DNA of 64,000 nt from Panicum virgatum. Taxonomy: Eukaryota > Streptophyta > Magnoliopsida > Poales > Poaceae. Below, piece by piece: positions 22,396 to 34,002 of this stretch; the first letter of the stretch is position 1, and each line of letters begins with the position of its first letter. The translations under genes and the position numbers were made by a program. The stretch spans positions 11,458,506 through 11,522,505 of the forward strand of contig NC_053137.1 in assembly GCF_016808335.1 (NCBI RefSeq), given 5' to 3'. The notes beneath the pieces were generated by a model that had not been told where the DNA came from, ran no database searches, and saw only the letters and a program-made list of their open reading frames with translations.

Positions 22396-25300
22396 ATGAA
22401 TACGAGGCCGGTGGTGCTCGTCCTCCTCTTGCTCGTCCTCATCATCACGTCGCAGTTCGAGTGGAAGCAGCAGATCGGGGACGCCGCCGACGCCGACCCG
22501 GCCGCCGCGCGCCGACGCCAGCAGCTGCTCGCCAGGGAGGACGCCGTCAAGGAAAAGGTTCGTGTCCAAGCAACCTGACCTAACATCCTTTTTAGTTGTC
22601 CCGTGTGCTTTGCAAGGTTGGTGCATTCGCAATTGAAGCAGCTGTCATGCTTTCTCCCCCTTTTCCTCTTCCGAAGAAAGCTTGTGGCAGTGATATCTGA
22701 ACTAAATTTGGTTACACGTCGAAACTGGAAGCGTCACTGAATGGAAACTAGCCTAATTGTGCACGCATTTAATTGATTTTGGTCTTTCAGAGTGGTTGAC
22801 AGGGATATTTAAGATCTGTTTACAATAGATTTTAGTAACATCTTGAACAACAAGCTGATTTTCTGTTTTCAGTGAACTAGAAGATATGCACCATTAGAAA
22901 TCTACTTCAGCTGTGGAATGCATTGTTAGTATATCCCATTAGATGTGAATCCAAAAAAATATAGAATGGGCACTTTGCCACCTGACCTCTGGCTTGCTAG
23001 CACCTATCAATTTATAGCATGAAGGAGATGCGGTGTGTTCGCTTACATCATATATCATGAGCCATACATGTGCTGCAACCGGTTGCAAACCTATTTCTAG
23101 AGTAGTTTGCAAGCAGAGTTTCCGGTTACTAACAGACCTTGCCGTTACAGGCTTACAGCTAGTGAAATCACGGGAGTGATGATTCCCTACATTTAATTCA
23201 CAACTGTGTAGTTTTTCCCTTCCAAATAAGGTAACAGTCTAAAAATAGTACTAGCTTCTGAAGTATGGAACTTTTGGTCTGTTGTCAGTTGCAACTAGCA
23301 GGTAAAGAACCATAGGGACGAATTTTGTGTATATTGGTTAGTTCAGCAAAAATAGCAGATATAAAGGAACTATCATGCTCTTCATTGCAAAATGGGAAGC
23401 GCTGTTGTGTTCAAAGCATCACAATGACATGCATGACCAATTGAGATCTAGCTTGCTATGTTATGCCTTATGCTTGTTTGGTAATAACGCAACCTTTGAG
23501 GTCCAAGCCTGAGTTGATGTGGAACAGGATAACAATTGGATAACGATCAATTATTGTATGTTTTGGCGTCAGTATTAGGACTAAAATTAATCCTTTGAAG
23601 AAATGGGGAGTCTTAACATGTTTTTGGCAAACTCAAGTCAGGCAACTGTTTTCAGTTACTTCTGTAATTAGGCAGTTTGACTGCTACTCCACATCATCAA
23701 TTATGTTATCCATGTTTCTGCAGAGTAGCATGTGCACTTATCATTGTATTTGCTTCAGCTTCAGCATCAATAAAAAGGGCAGCCCGGTGCATGTAGCTCC
23801 CACTTGCGCAGGGTCCGGGGAAGAGTCCGATCACTTGGGTCTTTTTGTACGCAGCCTTTCCCTGCATTTCTGCAGGAGGCTGGTACTAGGACTTGAACCC
23901 GTGACCTCATGGTCACAAGGCAGCAGCTTTACCACTGCGCCAAGGCTCCCCTGTGGATGTCCATACAAAAACAAAATAATTGAGAGTCCATATTGGTGCA
24001 TGTCCCATGTGGAATTGAGAGAAAAAAACAATTGTACAAACATGCCAATATGTACTATGTTAAAAAGACAAGCAATGTAGATTTATATTGTGCAATATTA
24101 TATGTGCTAGCTTCTCTTTTTACATAATAAAATATGAGAATTTTTGTTCACTCTTTTCTTTTATTTTCATTTTAAATTTTGCAAAATGCATTCGTTGTAA
24201 CATGGTCTGCGTCTGCATATATGAAATTTAAGATTTTTTTTTTTCAAAATTCACAACCGTGCATTAGGAGACAATAGATCTATTTCTCTGGGTATGCAGA
24301 TTAACCATCACCCAAATAATCGTCAATACTTGTACAGACGCCTTAACAGCTTAACTTAGCTTGTCACTTTGTAGTTTGTCTTATATTCCTCAGGAGAAAT
24401 ATGTAGTGGTAACTGGTAATCATGCCCTGGAGTAGAATGACTTAATTTTTAGATTCAGATAAGTGAAATGTCTAATGTCCTGAACTTTGCCCAGAAAAAA
24501 GGCATAGTGATGATGTATTTAAGTTTGATAGCCTTTGGTTCCTTATTATGATAGGCATATTGAATTGGTTTAGGTCTCATTGGTGAGATTTCTGAGTCCA
24601 CTGTGAGTAAACAAGGATTCTGGTATTACATTGGAGCATCAGTTTGCCAAGTCTTTCTTTGGACTATAAAATCCATGCATTTGAATGGTCTTCACTAATG
24701 AAGGCCATAGTACAGGAATTCACAACTATCATGTACATAGAATTGGTTGCTCACTTGGTTACTGAAGGTTGATGATCCTCCTTGAAAACATGAATTGTTT
24801 ATGCTGAATATATTCTGCCAAGATTAGAAACAATTGTTCCAGTTGCTGAACCTGCTAACTGATGTTGTCAAAATCTTGAATCTGAATCAGATCGGAGGGA
24901 AAACTGAAGAATTAATATGATATCTAAAATGTGAAATTGGTTGGTGACCAGGGCTTTTGCTTTACAATAATTGGAAATACAATTACCCAACATGTTGCAA
25001 TGTTTTAAAAATCATGTACATAGGTTACATATAGTCATCTGATAAAAAAATTCTCAATTTTATTCGTCTTTGATATAGAGATTCAAACCACACGAATGGT
25101 ACTCTTAGCACACATTGAACAAATAATTCAATCACAACATGAAATATCTACTAAAGTCATTGTTTAGATACTTCAGGCAACCTAAATCGTCATTTATTTG
25201 TGACCTGAGGGAGTATATAAATAGGGAGAGTTACTTATTTCCATTGAAGAAAATTGCAATTCGCCATTAGTGTCTCAATAAGATGTGGGCCCCACATGTG

Positions 25301-26106
25301 ACACATAGTAAATAAAGAATTGTGCACAATTGGAATGGCATAAAAGAAAGTACTCCTATAATTATCTCACATTTTTCTAACAAAAAAAACGGTGCAAAGT
25401 AAAATATCATGCGCTATTTATGCAAATTATATTGAGCATGAATAATTGAAAACTAAAATTGCATTAGTTGGATATATGTACAGATAACCATTTATAATAA
25501 ACCCCCAGAACTGTTAGAGTTGGAGATATCATTGTATAATTTTTTTTGCCAGTATGGTACCACCATTTATTTGTAGAATCACATGGTACCACCATTTATT
25601 TTGTAGAATCACATGTTTTTATATGATTCTACCAAACTAAGCAGGAAGCCAAAGTGAGATTGATCTTGGCTAGTATTGTAAATTAGAATTGAGTCTGACA
25701 ATCATATACTTGGCATCCTATTTGATTGCCATGGAGTAACTAATTATTGATGAAGTGTTGGTAGCAATACTGTAATATGAAAAGATTCAACTATGTTAGG
25801 CCTTATTATTTAGAAATTAATCCTTTGTCCACCTCTTGGTCCAATATTACTTCTTGAGGGCATTATTTGCTGAGTATCATATCTGGAGATATCCGTTCTT
25901 TTCCTCGTCTAAGTTTTACGTGCCATCTGCAGATAATATTATCTCAAGAGAAAAATATCCAACAACTTAATCAGCTTATTGAGAGCCTTCAGCGCCAGCT
26001 ACTACATTGCCGTGGCAGCAATAACACTGTTCATACACACACTGATCCCTCCACTGAAGTAGGTGAAATTGAGGGACATGAAACCATTGACGATGAGAAC
26101 AGATGA
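22396..26106 (+). CDS. Small membrane-anchored coiled-coil protein (2 exons)
   Basis: Exon 1 is 22,396-22,557 (54 codons, phase 0, donor GTTCGT) and exon 2 is 25,933-26,106 (57 codons plus TGA, acceptor CTGCAG), giving 111 residues. Residues 5-18 (PVVLVLLLLVLIIT) form a hydrophobic N-terminal anchor or uncleaved signal. Residues 40-85 are charged and heptad-like (EKNIQQLNQLIESLQRQLL), ending in an acidic tail DDENR. I do not recognise a named family. The join is supported by matching phase and by continuous helical character across the junction. The intron is 3.4 kb and carries a SINE. Upstream, 21,990-22,110 is pyrimidine-rich with CTCCT and CCG repeats, typical of a grass 5' UTR, and a GTAAGC donor near 22,192 may start a UTR intron. 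Function unknown. Confidence 0.75.
23772..23950 (-). mobile_element. tRNA-derived SINE (Au-like)
   Basis: On the minus strand it starts GGGAGCCTTGGCGCAGTGGT, carrying an A box, followed by a B box GGTTCAAGTCC within 60 bases. The body contains TGCAGAAATGCAGGG and the 3' end is GGGCTGCCC followed by a T-run. This matches my memory of the Au SINE family of plants. It sits in the intron of the 111-residue gene, opposite to its transcription. Confidence 0.8.
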
Positions 26107-28384
26107 TCACCGTGGCAAATAGTTCTTCGATTCTAGTACAGCAGCCAACAAACCAAAGGTTAATCTGCACCTCGCTCTTATGGGATGCCGTCTAGTGGAC
26201 GACTGAATCGTACTCTGATTCACTGTATTGTACACTCGCCACGACCAGCTAGCGGGTTGTCACCCATGTAAGCATGTAGAGAGTTGTAATCTGTAATGTG
26301 CTGTAGGTGGTTACTAATTCAATTCGAAAGCTACCTGACCATTCTTTGTTCCCGTGATGGATGTTTCTGCCCTCAAAGGCCAAATATATTGCAGTGTCAT
26401 TTTTTGCTATCTGCCCATGAAAGGTGAAATATTATGTTGATGTTCACTGTAGTGTCACCGCAATGTGCCTCTCTCTCAGATTTATGAACACCACTTTGCC
26501 AGTCTGGTGCTTATACAGTGTACAAAGTAACATGTCTACCACTAGTATAAATTGCAGGGAGGCTGGTTGACTTGAGTAGGCAGTTGATCTATCATTGTTC
26601 ATGTTCCAGATGAAGTTCCATTTATTTCTCCTATTTAGAGATGGATACTTTTGGAGGCTGGGAGTATGCTATGCATTTGTATTATGTACTGTGGTAGTGT
26701 ATTTGTGCTTGGCATTGTTGCCCTGCTTTTTACCTCTGCCGGTGCTATGATGTGCAGTCGTTTAATCAAATCGATCATGGGCATGTTTATGGTGCAATGT
26801 TAACGTGTTTTTTTTTGGCTCTGATTCGCCGATCCAAAGTTACAGAACATCTATCCCTTATTCCCTTTACACGTCGATGTAGATGAAGAAACGTTGTAAA
26901 GGCAGGACAAAGGAAGCAACCAAAGAGTTGAGATGGGACATGTCCGACAAACACAAAGACGGCCAAACCAGAGCTATTAGCGCTCGGATGTCCGATGGAA
27001 ATTTTTATCGTACACTCCGTTGTAATATTGAAAATTAAATAGTGAAACATTCAAAATAACTACTTGCAATATTACAATAATATATGTAAAAATAGTTCTG
27101 CATTCGATTCTATGATAGAAAATTCCACCGCAACAAAACACTATATTTCACGCAACATCCAATGCGAACGACAATGTGTAGAAATAGAGTTTTTTTAATA
27201 CTAACATTTATGCTTGGCAACATTTAAAATTATAATTGCAATATTTTTAATCCAAAAAATAGTTTTTTTAAAAATAATAAAATAAATAGAATTAGTCGAT
27301 TAGATTGAAAACTCCGTCATGGCCGGTCCCAAGCCCAGGTAAAGGAGAAGGGGTGTGTTAAGGCTTGGCAAGCCAACGTAAAAACCTTGCCACTCTTATG
27401 GACATGAAACCCTTATGGAGTTGATTAGATTGAAAATGTGTCACATGAAAAATTAGTTATTGAAACATTTAGAATAAATTTATGGAATATCCTAAAATAG
27501 TTGTTGTAACCTGCAATATCACCACACATCTCAAACATACTGAAAATAACATTGCAATGATCACATATTGACCCATTAAATAAGTTTAAAATAACTATAG
27601 CAGCATCAATATCATTCCAAACTTCCACTGCAACATTAATAATAAACTTAAACTCCTGCCGCAACACCACCGCATGTATATCGCAACAAAAATCAAATAT
27701 AAGAAGTACACCACAACATCTCTTATTGAGGTTTGAGTGCAGACAATTCCCACTTGCAACATGAATGTGAGCACGTGACAGGGCGTCCGATGCCCTAGTA
27801 CTAGCATTACGGTCTTACCGATTACAAAAACTGCACAGGATGGAATTGGAAACAATCAAGGGTGTCCAAGAAAACAGAGCGTGCTCCCCCCGACAAAGCG
27901 CGTCATTTGTTCTTCCAGCCTGCTGCCGGCTGAATGCAAGTGATTCGTGTCCCTTTCCACGCTTTATTCCCAAATCCTTGTTCAGCTTTTTTTTTCCCCC
28001 TATGGAAGAAGTGATTCGCCATTCCTGTCCCAGCTTGCAGGTAAACAAAGCTCGCGTCACCGCTACCGAGGGCCCCTTGTGTCCAAGAAAAGAACCTCCA
28101 GGTCCGGCCAGTCCAGGACCTCCGGCTCGATCGCCGTCGAGAACACCGCCGCCGGCGACCTCCGACCACAGCCCGGCGTCCACCACCAGCTCCGGCGGCT
28201 ATTCGTCACCGGCTCACCGCCGTTACTATTTAAGAACTCGTTTAAACAAATCCCAATCCGCGCCAATTTCAAACTTAAACAAGGCAAACGAGATCGAATT
28301 TCAAAAGAACGAGATCATCGCCACCAAACACGAGTACACACAAAAAAATTAAACGAGAAAGCTCCTGTTTTATTGTTCCGATCA
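26107..28384. other. 3' UTR then repeat-like intergenic DNA
   Basis: 26,107-26,350 is probably 3' UTR. 26,970-27,830 is AT-rich with many CAACA and AACAT words and with TCCGATG-containing ends (CGGATGTCCGATGG near 26,985 and GGGCGTCCGATGCCC near 27,783), probably a non-autonomous transposon relic of undetermined class. No gene was recognised. Confidence 0.4.
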
Positions 28385-29023
28385 CTAGCAGTTCTTCTCC
28401 GGCTTGGCGAGCTCGCACTTGACCCTCTGGAACACGACGGCGGCGGCGGCGCCGGGCGGCGCGAGCTGCAGCTTGAGCGGGCACGACGCCTCGAGCTTGC
28501 ACTTGGTGTAGCGCGCCGTGTACCGGACCTCCCCGGTGACGGCCACCTCCACCTCGAACGTCCCCGTCGCGTTCTCCTTCCGGAACTCGGCCTCGCCGGC
28601 GTTCCCGAGCGCCGCGAACCTCGCGGCGGACCCGGCGGCGAGGTGGTACACCCGGGTCTTCCCCGGCGGGTGTCGGTCACCCTTGCCGGCGAGCTCGAAC
28701 CGGTCGAACACCTGGTCGTCGAACATGTAGGCGGCCTCCAGCGGCTTGGTGTTCTTGAGGGCCATCGCCCAGTTGGGGTTGCGGACCACCAGCGTCAGCG
28801 AGAGGTTGTAGGCCAGCGACGTCACCGGCGAGCTCGTGTTCAGCTCGAAGCGGGCCAGCGAGGCCTCGTCGACGGAGACGGAGGCGTGGCGGACGAAGCC
28901 GAAGGCGGCGAGGAGCACGGCGAGGAGGACGGCGCCGGCCAAGATGCCGAGGCAGGCCAGGCAGTACTTCCACTCGTCCCACCTGTAGCAGCACTCGTCC
29001 CAGCAGTCGCCGAGCTTCCCCAT
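28385..29023 (-). CDS. LEA_2 / NDR1-HIN1-like (NHL) protein, copy 1
   Basis: Intronless, 212 residues from the ATG at 29,021-29,023 (MGKLGDCW). An in-frame ATG 48 bases earlier (MSHEDSRT) is possible, but the later one aligns with the N-terminus of the 41.2-kb paralogue. Order: short Cys-containing head (residues 1-20), one transmembrane helix (about 22-45, ACLGILAGAVLLAVLLAAFG), then a LEA_2 beta-sandwich with LAYNLSLTLVVRNPNWAM, KPLEAAYMFDDQVFDRFEL and CPLKLQLAPPG. It ends in KCELAKPEKNC. NHL proteins sit in the plasma or endomembrane with the LEA_2 domain outside, and several are defence- or dehydration-induced. Two TTGAC words occur upstream at 29,108-29,117. Confidence 0.93.
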   Translation of the reverse strand: MGKLGDCWDECCYRWDEWKYCLACLGILAGAVLLAVLLAAFGFVRHASVSVDEASLARFELNTSSPVTSLAYNLSLTLVVRNPNWAMALKNTKPLEAAYMFDDQVFDRFELAGKGDRHPPGKTRVYHLAAGSAARFAALGNAGEAEFRKENATGTFEVEVAVTGEVRYTARYTKCKLEASCPLKLQLAPPGAAAAVVFQRVKCELAKPEKNC

Positions 29024-29107
29024 CGCCGCCGGTGAGGCGAGCTGGGTGGTGCGGCTGTCCTCGTGGGACAAGGGAGCTGGCTGCTGCTGGGCCTATGGAC
29101 GCGCGCG

Positions 29108-29117
29108 TTGACTTGAC
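29108..29117 (+). promoter_or_regulatory. Overlapping W-box-type words (TTGACTTGAC)
   Basis: TTGACTTGAC lies about 85 bases upstream of the copy-1 NHL ATG. TTGAC followed by C or T is the WRKY-factor binding core, so induction by WRKY factors is possible but untested. Confidence 0.4.
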
Positions 29118-29182
29118 GGAGGAGCCGCCCGTCGTCAAGGCTGGTCGTCAAGACATGGATGGGCACGCCCCAACCAACCACG

Positions 29183-29443
29183 GGCGTGTTTTAGATCACG
29201 AAATTTTGTGAGAAAAGGTTACATCGGACACTGTAACGTACCGTAGTATTTTTCGTTTTTATGGTAAATATTGTCCTACCATGACCTAACTAGGCTCAAA
29301 AAATTCGTCTCGCAACGTACATCAAAACTATGCAATTAGTTTTTTTATTTACCTACATTTAGTATTTCATACATGGATCATTTGTTATATTTAATATTTC
29401 GATGTGATTTCGATATTATGGAAAGTTTTGAGGGATAGGAGCC
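29183..29443. mobile_element. MITE, GGCCTTGTTTAGTT-end family, degenerate
   Basis: Left GGCGTGTTTTAGATC, interior CTAACTAGGCTCAAAAAATTCGTCTCG and the phrase TTCGATGTGATTTCG near the right end, shared with other copies. The termini are decayed. Confidence 0.55.
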
Positions 29444-29544
29444 CACATATCTTTTCATGTAGGATACAGCGTCAGATGTCCTATCAACCTTGTATTCATG
29501 ACGGAAAATTCACTTGTATTTCACACGCGTTTGAATTCTACTCT

Positions 29545-29790
29545 AGGCTCTGTTTAGATGTGTAAATTTTTAGATATAAAATATTGTAACACTTTCGTTT
29601 GTATTTAGTAATTATTATTCCGTCATAAATTAATTATGCTCAAAAGATTTGGCTCACAAATTATAAACAAACTGTATAATTAGTTATTTTATTTAGCTAC
29701 ATTTAATAGTTAATGTATGTGTTGAAATATTCGATGTGATGAGAAATCTTATAAAATTTTGGAATTTTGAAGCCAACTAAACAAGACCCT
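29545..29790. mobile_element. MITE, GGCCTTGTTTAGTT-end family
   Basis: Left AGGCTCTGTTTAGATG and right CCAACTAAACAAGACCCT, with interior TTATGCTCAAAAGATTTGGC and TTCGATGTGATGAG, shared with other copies. Confidence 0.75.
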
Positions 29791-30005
29791 ACTTTGAATC
29801 CAAGAAGATGCCAAACGTCTAGCTTTATCTTCTGCTGCAAAAGCAGCTTGTGTGGGAAGATGGTAAAAGGTTGTCTTAAAAAAAGATCTTAATTAAGCCA
29901 TGCCAAGCAGGGCATATTTATGTTTATGTTTTGTTATGACCCATCGGGCCGAAGTACTAGGTGAATGCTTAAACTTTTGGACCCATGCCGTGAATCCAAG
30001 ATGTC

Positions 30006-30325
30006 GGGCTTGTTTAGATCCAAACTTCAAAATTTCAAAAAATTTATAAAACATCTGCATGATGTACCAAATGTAGATGAAAAATAAATCATATTACACA
30101 AATGGATCGTAAATCGCGAGACGAATCTAATAAATCTAATTAAGTCGTGATTAGACACTAAATTGTTACAGTAAAGCTACAGTAAACATATGCTAATGAT
30201 GGATTATTTAGGCTCATTAGATTCGCCTCGTAATTTACAGACGAGTTGTGTAATTAATTTTTTAATTAGTTTATATTTAATACTTGAAATGTGAAAAGAT
30301 ACTTTTTTAAAATTCCAAAAGAGAG
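30006..30325. mobile_element. MITE, GGCCTTGTTTAGTT-end family, right end decayed
   Basis: Left GGGCTTGTTTAGATCC. The interior is near-palindromic, with AATCGCGAGACGAATC and, on the far side, GATTCGCCTCGTAATT. The right end is uncertain. Confidence 0.65.
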
Positions 30326-30548
30326 GAACAACACCGTAGTGGAACCATTCCGGGCACCCATTTCCCCATGTCTCATTTCGTTAACGGTTAAATTTCTCTT
30401 GGTTGGTGTTTCAGGGCTTGTTAATGGGCATAACCCTATTTGCATTTTGCACTACTTCTTCACAAAAACAAATATGTAAACGCTGGATTGAACTCTCAAT
30501 ATGACCTGCAAATCTGAAGATCGTCCGAACGGCCTCATCGATCCGGTG

Positions 30549-30877
30549 GACGCCAGGTCTGATACACGCCAGGTCTGATACAAGAAACGTATCAGGTGCA
30601 AACCAACATCTCCGTGCAAACTATGAAAATTTCAATCTGAGTCATCAGATAAACATGCAAGAATCAAAGCCGTGTGATTTGTGGCCCCATTGACCTGTCC
30701 AATTAGGTGCCTTGACTCTGGGTCGGGGAGACTTGGATGATGGAGGAACCCTCCAAAGGAACTAAACTGGGGAAACGCTCTCCCTGTGTTCACGATATGC
30801 ATCTGCTTCTGAATTTGGTCACAAATCTTCTCTCCCTGTGTTCACAATATGCATCTGCTTCTGAATTTGGTTCCATA
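30549..30877 (+). repeat. Two short tandem duplications
   Basis: ACGCCAGGTCTGATAC occurs twice in tandem at about 30,550-30,581. Separately, a block of about 44 bases starting TCTCCCTGTGTTCAC and ending GAATTTGGT occurs at about 30,779 and again at about 30,831, a 52-base period with one mismatch in the first half. No gene was seen. Confidence 0.8.
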
Positions 30878-31082
30878 CTGCCCAACTTGTGTGCCCAATC
30901 AGCTTGGCTGGCTCCAAGTTTCTCCTTTTCTTCTACACCTGACGCAGGTGCAAAAGATTGCGATGACAGCGCTAAAAGCAAATGCCAATTTCAGAGCCAT
31001 GAACTGCACAAAACAAACACTCCCCTTCCATCGGCCGTCACACTTGCTGATTTCTCCAAAAAACTAACAAATCAACAGCCAG

Positions 31083-31759
31083 TTAGCAGTTCTTGTCGGG
31101 CTTGGCGAGCTTGCCTTGACCTTCTGGAACACGACGGCCGGCGTCCCGGGCGGCGCGAGCTGCAGCTTGAGCGGGCACGTCGCGGCCAGCTTGCACTTGG
31201 TGAAGTGCGCCTGGTACCTCACCTCGCCGGCGAGCGCCACCTCCACCTCGAACAGCCCCGTCGCATTCTCCCTCCCGAACTCGGCGACGCCGGCGTTCCC
31301 GAGCGCGACGTACGCGCCGGCGGCGCCGGAGTCGAGGTGGTACACCCGCGTGGCCCCCGCCGGGTGCGCGTCCCCCTCGCCGGCGAGCGCGACGCGGTCG
31401 AACCGCTGACCATCGAAGCTGTAGCCGGCCTCCAGCGGCCGGGTGTTCTTGACGCTCATGGCCCAGTTCCGGTTGCGGACGGTGAGCGTGAGCGAGAGGT
31501 TGTAGGCGAGCGCGGTGGCCGGGGAGGTGAGCAGCGCGAACCTGGTCAGCGAGGCGGCCTCGACGGCGACCTCCGGGCGGCGGATGAAGCCGTAAGCGGC
31601 GAGGAGCACGGCGAGGAGGGCGACGGCGCCGAGGAGGAGGAGGCAGACGCAGCAGCCGAAGATGGTCTCGCGCGCGTCGTGGGAGACGCAGGGGCAGCAC
31701 CGGTCGCAGAAGGAGTCGTAGCAGCCGGCGCAGCAGCAGTCGTCGTCGAGGCAGCACAT
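31083..31759 (-). pseudogene. LEA_2 / NHL protein, copy 2, with C-terminal frameshift
   Basis: ATG at 31,757-31,759 (MCCLDDDCCC). The head is unusually Cys-rich (13 cysteines in about 40 residues), then a transmembrane helix (LLLLGAVALLAVLLAAYGF), then the LEA_2 domain with LAYNLSLTLTVRNRNWAMSV, RPLEAGYSFDGQRFDRV and CPLKLQLAPPG. After QKVK the frame diverges from its paralogues. Relative to them one base is missing at about 31,114-31,115, inside the codon for a conserved Cys. The neighbouring frame then restores the family ending KLAKPDKNC and stops at 31,083. Read as it stands, the protein runs to 31,064 with an unrelated tail of 16 residues. The break is mild and outside the folded core, so the gene may still work, or the base may be a sequence error. 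Confidence 0.9.
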
Positions 31760-32203
31760 GGCGGCCGCCGGCCGGAGCGAATCTTGGGGCGCGCGGATGG
31801 ATGGAGGGGGAACGAGACTCGCCGCGGATTGGATGGGGCTGGGGGGAGGGGCAATTGGCTCCTGTGACTGGAACAACTCAACTCACATCTGTGTCCCTGC
31901 AGCTCTGCTTCTGCCTCCTCACTCCTCAGTCCTCACTGCTCAGTGACTGGTGGCTGCAGTAACTGCTCCTGTGCCCGGTGATCACTGCTCACCTGCACTG
32001 CTGCACGTGTAGCTTGTTTCATGCTTTCAAAAGATGGAGGCTGGAATTCAAATTTGTGATGTTTTGAACATGGGGAAATTGTCATAACAACACCGTATCA
32101 AATGGAGATTGAGATTTTGCTCCACCTTTACTGGGTTCACTTCGATGCCTCGGCTTGACACCACGAAGCCAAGGAGCTTCCCCACTGGTACCCCGAAAAC
32201 GCA

Positions 32204-32386
32204 TTTTGTGTTTAGTTGGTGAAAAAATTTGAATCATGGACTAATTAGGCTTAAAGATTCATCTCGTGCTAATCAGTTAGACTGTGTAATCAGATATTTT
32301 TTAACTGCATTTAATATTCTATGTATGTGTCCGAAGATTTAATGTGACGGGTACTGTAAATTTTTTTTTGGAAACTAAACAGAGCT
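32204..32386. mobile_element. MITE, GGCCTTGTTTAGTT-end family, short copy
   Basis: Left TTTGTGTTTAGTTGG and right GGAAACTAAACAGAGCT, with interior CATGGACTAATTAGGCTTA and GAAGATTTAATGTGACGGG shared with other copies. Confidence 0.75.
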
Positions 32387-33635
32387 TTCTTTCACGGCAA
32401 GCAGTTTTGTTGTAAATGCCTATCCCTCTCCTCCCCGCACAATCTCTATTGTAAAAACCGCCTCACTTTGCGGTTTGCACACACTTAGACTGAGTCCAAC
32501 ACGTGAGGCATCGGATGAGGCAATTCCATTTTTGCCTCAACACAGGGTACTGTAGCGAATGCAACCATCTCCAACAAGAGATGCAAACGGAGAGGCAGAA
32601 TGCCTCGGAGGAGAGAGGCGATGGAAAAATGCGCTCCCTCTCTCCTCCGACGCATTTGCCTGCGCGGGGCAAGCTGGAGGGGGCGCCGCCGTCCTGCACG
32701 CGGCCCGCCTCACCGCGGGGGAGGAGAGCTCCGCCGGGGAGGGAGGAGTGCGCGCCCACGGCCTCGGCGCGCCATCCCCAACCGCCGCCACCAGAGCCAC
32801 CGGAGAGAGCCGCCGCCGCTTCGCCCGGCCGGCCCGCTCGTGCCGCGCGCCGCGCCTCCGTCCCGCCGTGTGCCGCCGCCGCTTTTGCCCCGTCGGTCCG
32901 CACGAGGCCGCGGAGCTCCAGGCCATCGAGCTCTAGCCTGGCGGAGCTCAAGGTCGCCGCGAGGAGAGCGAGATCCATGAGCTCGAGGCAAGCTGGCAAT
33001 GGAGGAGGACGGCCTCGCCGTGCGCCGCCGCGGCCCGCCTCGCTGCCTGCCGCGAGCTCCCTTGCCCCACCCAGCACCTCCGCGCCGGACTTTCCCCACC
33101 GCCACTCTTCGATTCCGCGCGCCACGGACCCCCTTGCCCCATCCCGACCTCCGCCGCACCTCCTTGGGCCCCGCCGAGCTCGCCCGCCCGCCCGCGCGGT
33201 CCGGTGCGGGAGCTTGCCCGCCGCGGCGGCATTGCAGGGAGGGAGCAGGGGCGGCGCGGCTGCCGGGATCCGACCTGCCGGCGGTCTCTGCTCGCGCGCG
33301 CGCTGAACCAGATCCACGCCGGGAGGGTCGAGCTCGAGCTCGCCGGTGCGTGGCGGAGCAGGGGGAGAGAGGCCGGGCCGCTGCCGCCTCGCCGTCTTCG
33401 CCTCGCCGTGCGCCACGAAGGGTTCGGCGGACGCGACCACGCTCGACGGCGTGTCCGAGGCGAGGCGCGGCCGCGGGCCAGAGCAGCAGCGGCCAGAGCC
33501 TGGGGCGGCGGAGCAGGGGAGGCGGAGGCGGGCATGTCGGGTCCAGCTAATGAGAGCCGGTGCCATTCAATTCCAATTTGCTGCTGCTGCTGCTCCGCTC
33601 CGGCTAATAAAACCGCCCCCCATCATAGGGTGCAC

Positions 33636-34002
33636 GGCCTTGTTTAGTTCAGTGGTGCTGTAAAAGCAAATTTTTTTTTGCGTGGGAATCTTGCCAATTT
33701 GAAGTACTAAATGAAGTCTATTTATAAAACTTTTTGCATAGATGGGTTGTAAATCGCGAGACAAATCTAATGATGCTAATTAATCCATGATTAATCAATA
33801 ATTAGCGGATGATTACTGTAGCATCAATGTTGAGAATCATGGATTAAGTAGGCTCATTAGATTCGTCTCGCGATTTGCAGCCCAACTATGTAAAAAGTTT
33901 TGTAAATAGACTTCATTTAGTACTTCAAATTAGCAAGATTCCTTTTCACTTTAATGCGTTTACGGCTTTTTTGCGTTTACGGGGTGGGAACTAAACAGGG
34001 CC
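33636..34002. mobile_element. MITE, GGCCTTGTTTAGTT-end family, best-preserved copy
   Basis: Left end GGCCTTGTTTAGTTC and right end GAACTAAACAGGGCC are inverted copies. The two halves pair over much of their length (AAATGAAGTCTATTTATAAA on the left, TTTGTAAATAGACTTCATTT on the right), so a transcript would fold as a long hairpin. 367 bp. Confidence 0.88.

Noticed and set aside
23772..23950. Possible genuine tRNA gene (A and B boxes)
   Set aside because: The tRNA-like head lacks a full cloverleaf and continues into a SINE body with a T-rich end.
26970..27830. Possible Helitron with a hairpin AGGGCGTCCGATGCCCT near CTAG
   Set aside because: The hairpin abuts the CTAG without the usual spacing, no 5' TC end was found and the flanking bases do not fit AT insertion. 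It is kept only as an unclassified repeat.
30737..31867. 376-codon plus-strand ORF opposite NHL copy 2, and similar long ORFs opposite copies 1, 3 and 4
   Set aside because: All are antisense shadows of GC-rich LEA_2 genes. The LEA_2 frame has recognisable domains; the shadows are Arg/Gly/Ala-rich without motifs.
32463..33566. 367-codon minus-strand ORF in a GC-rich island
   Set aside because: Several frames on both strands are equally open and none has a domain, so there is no reason to choose this frame as coding.
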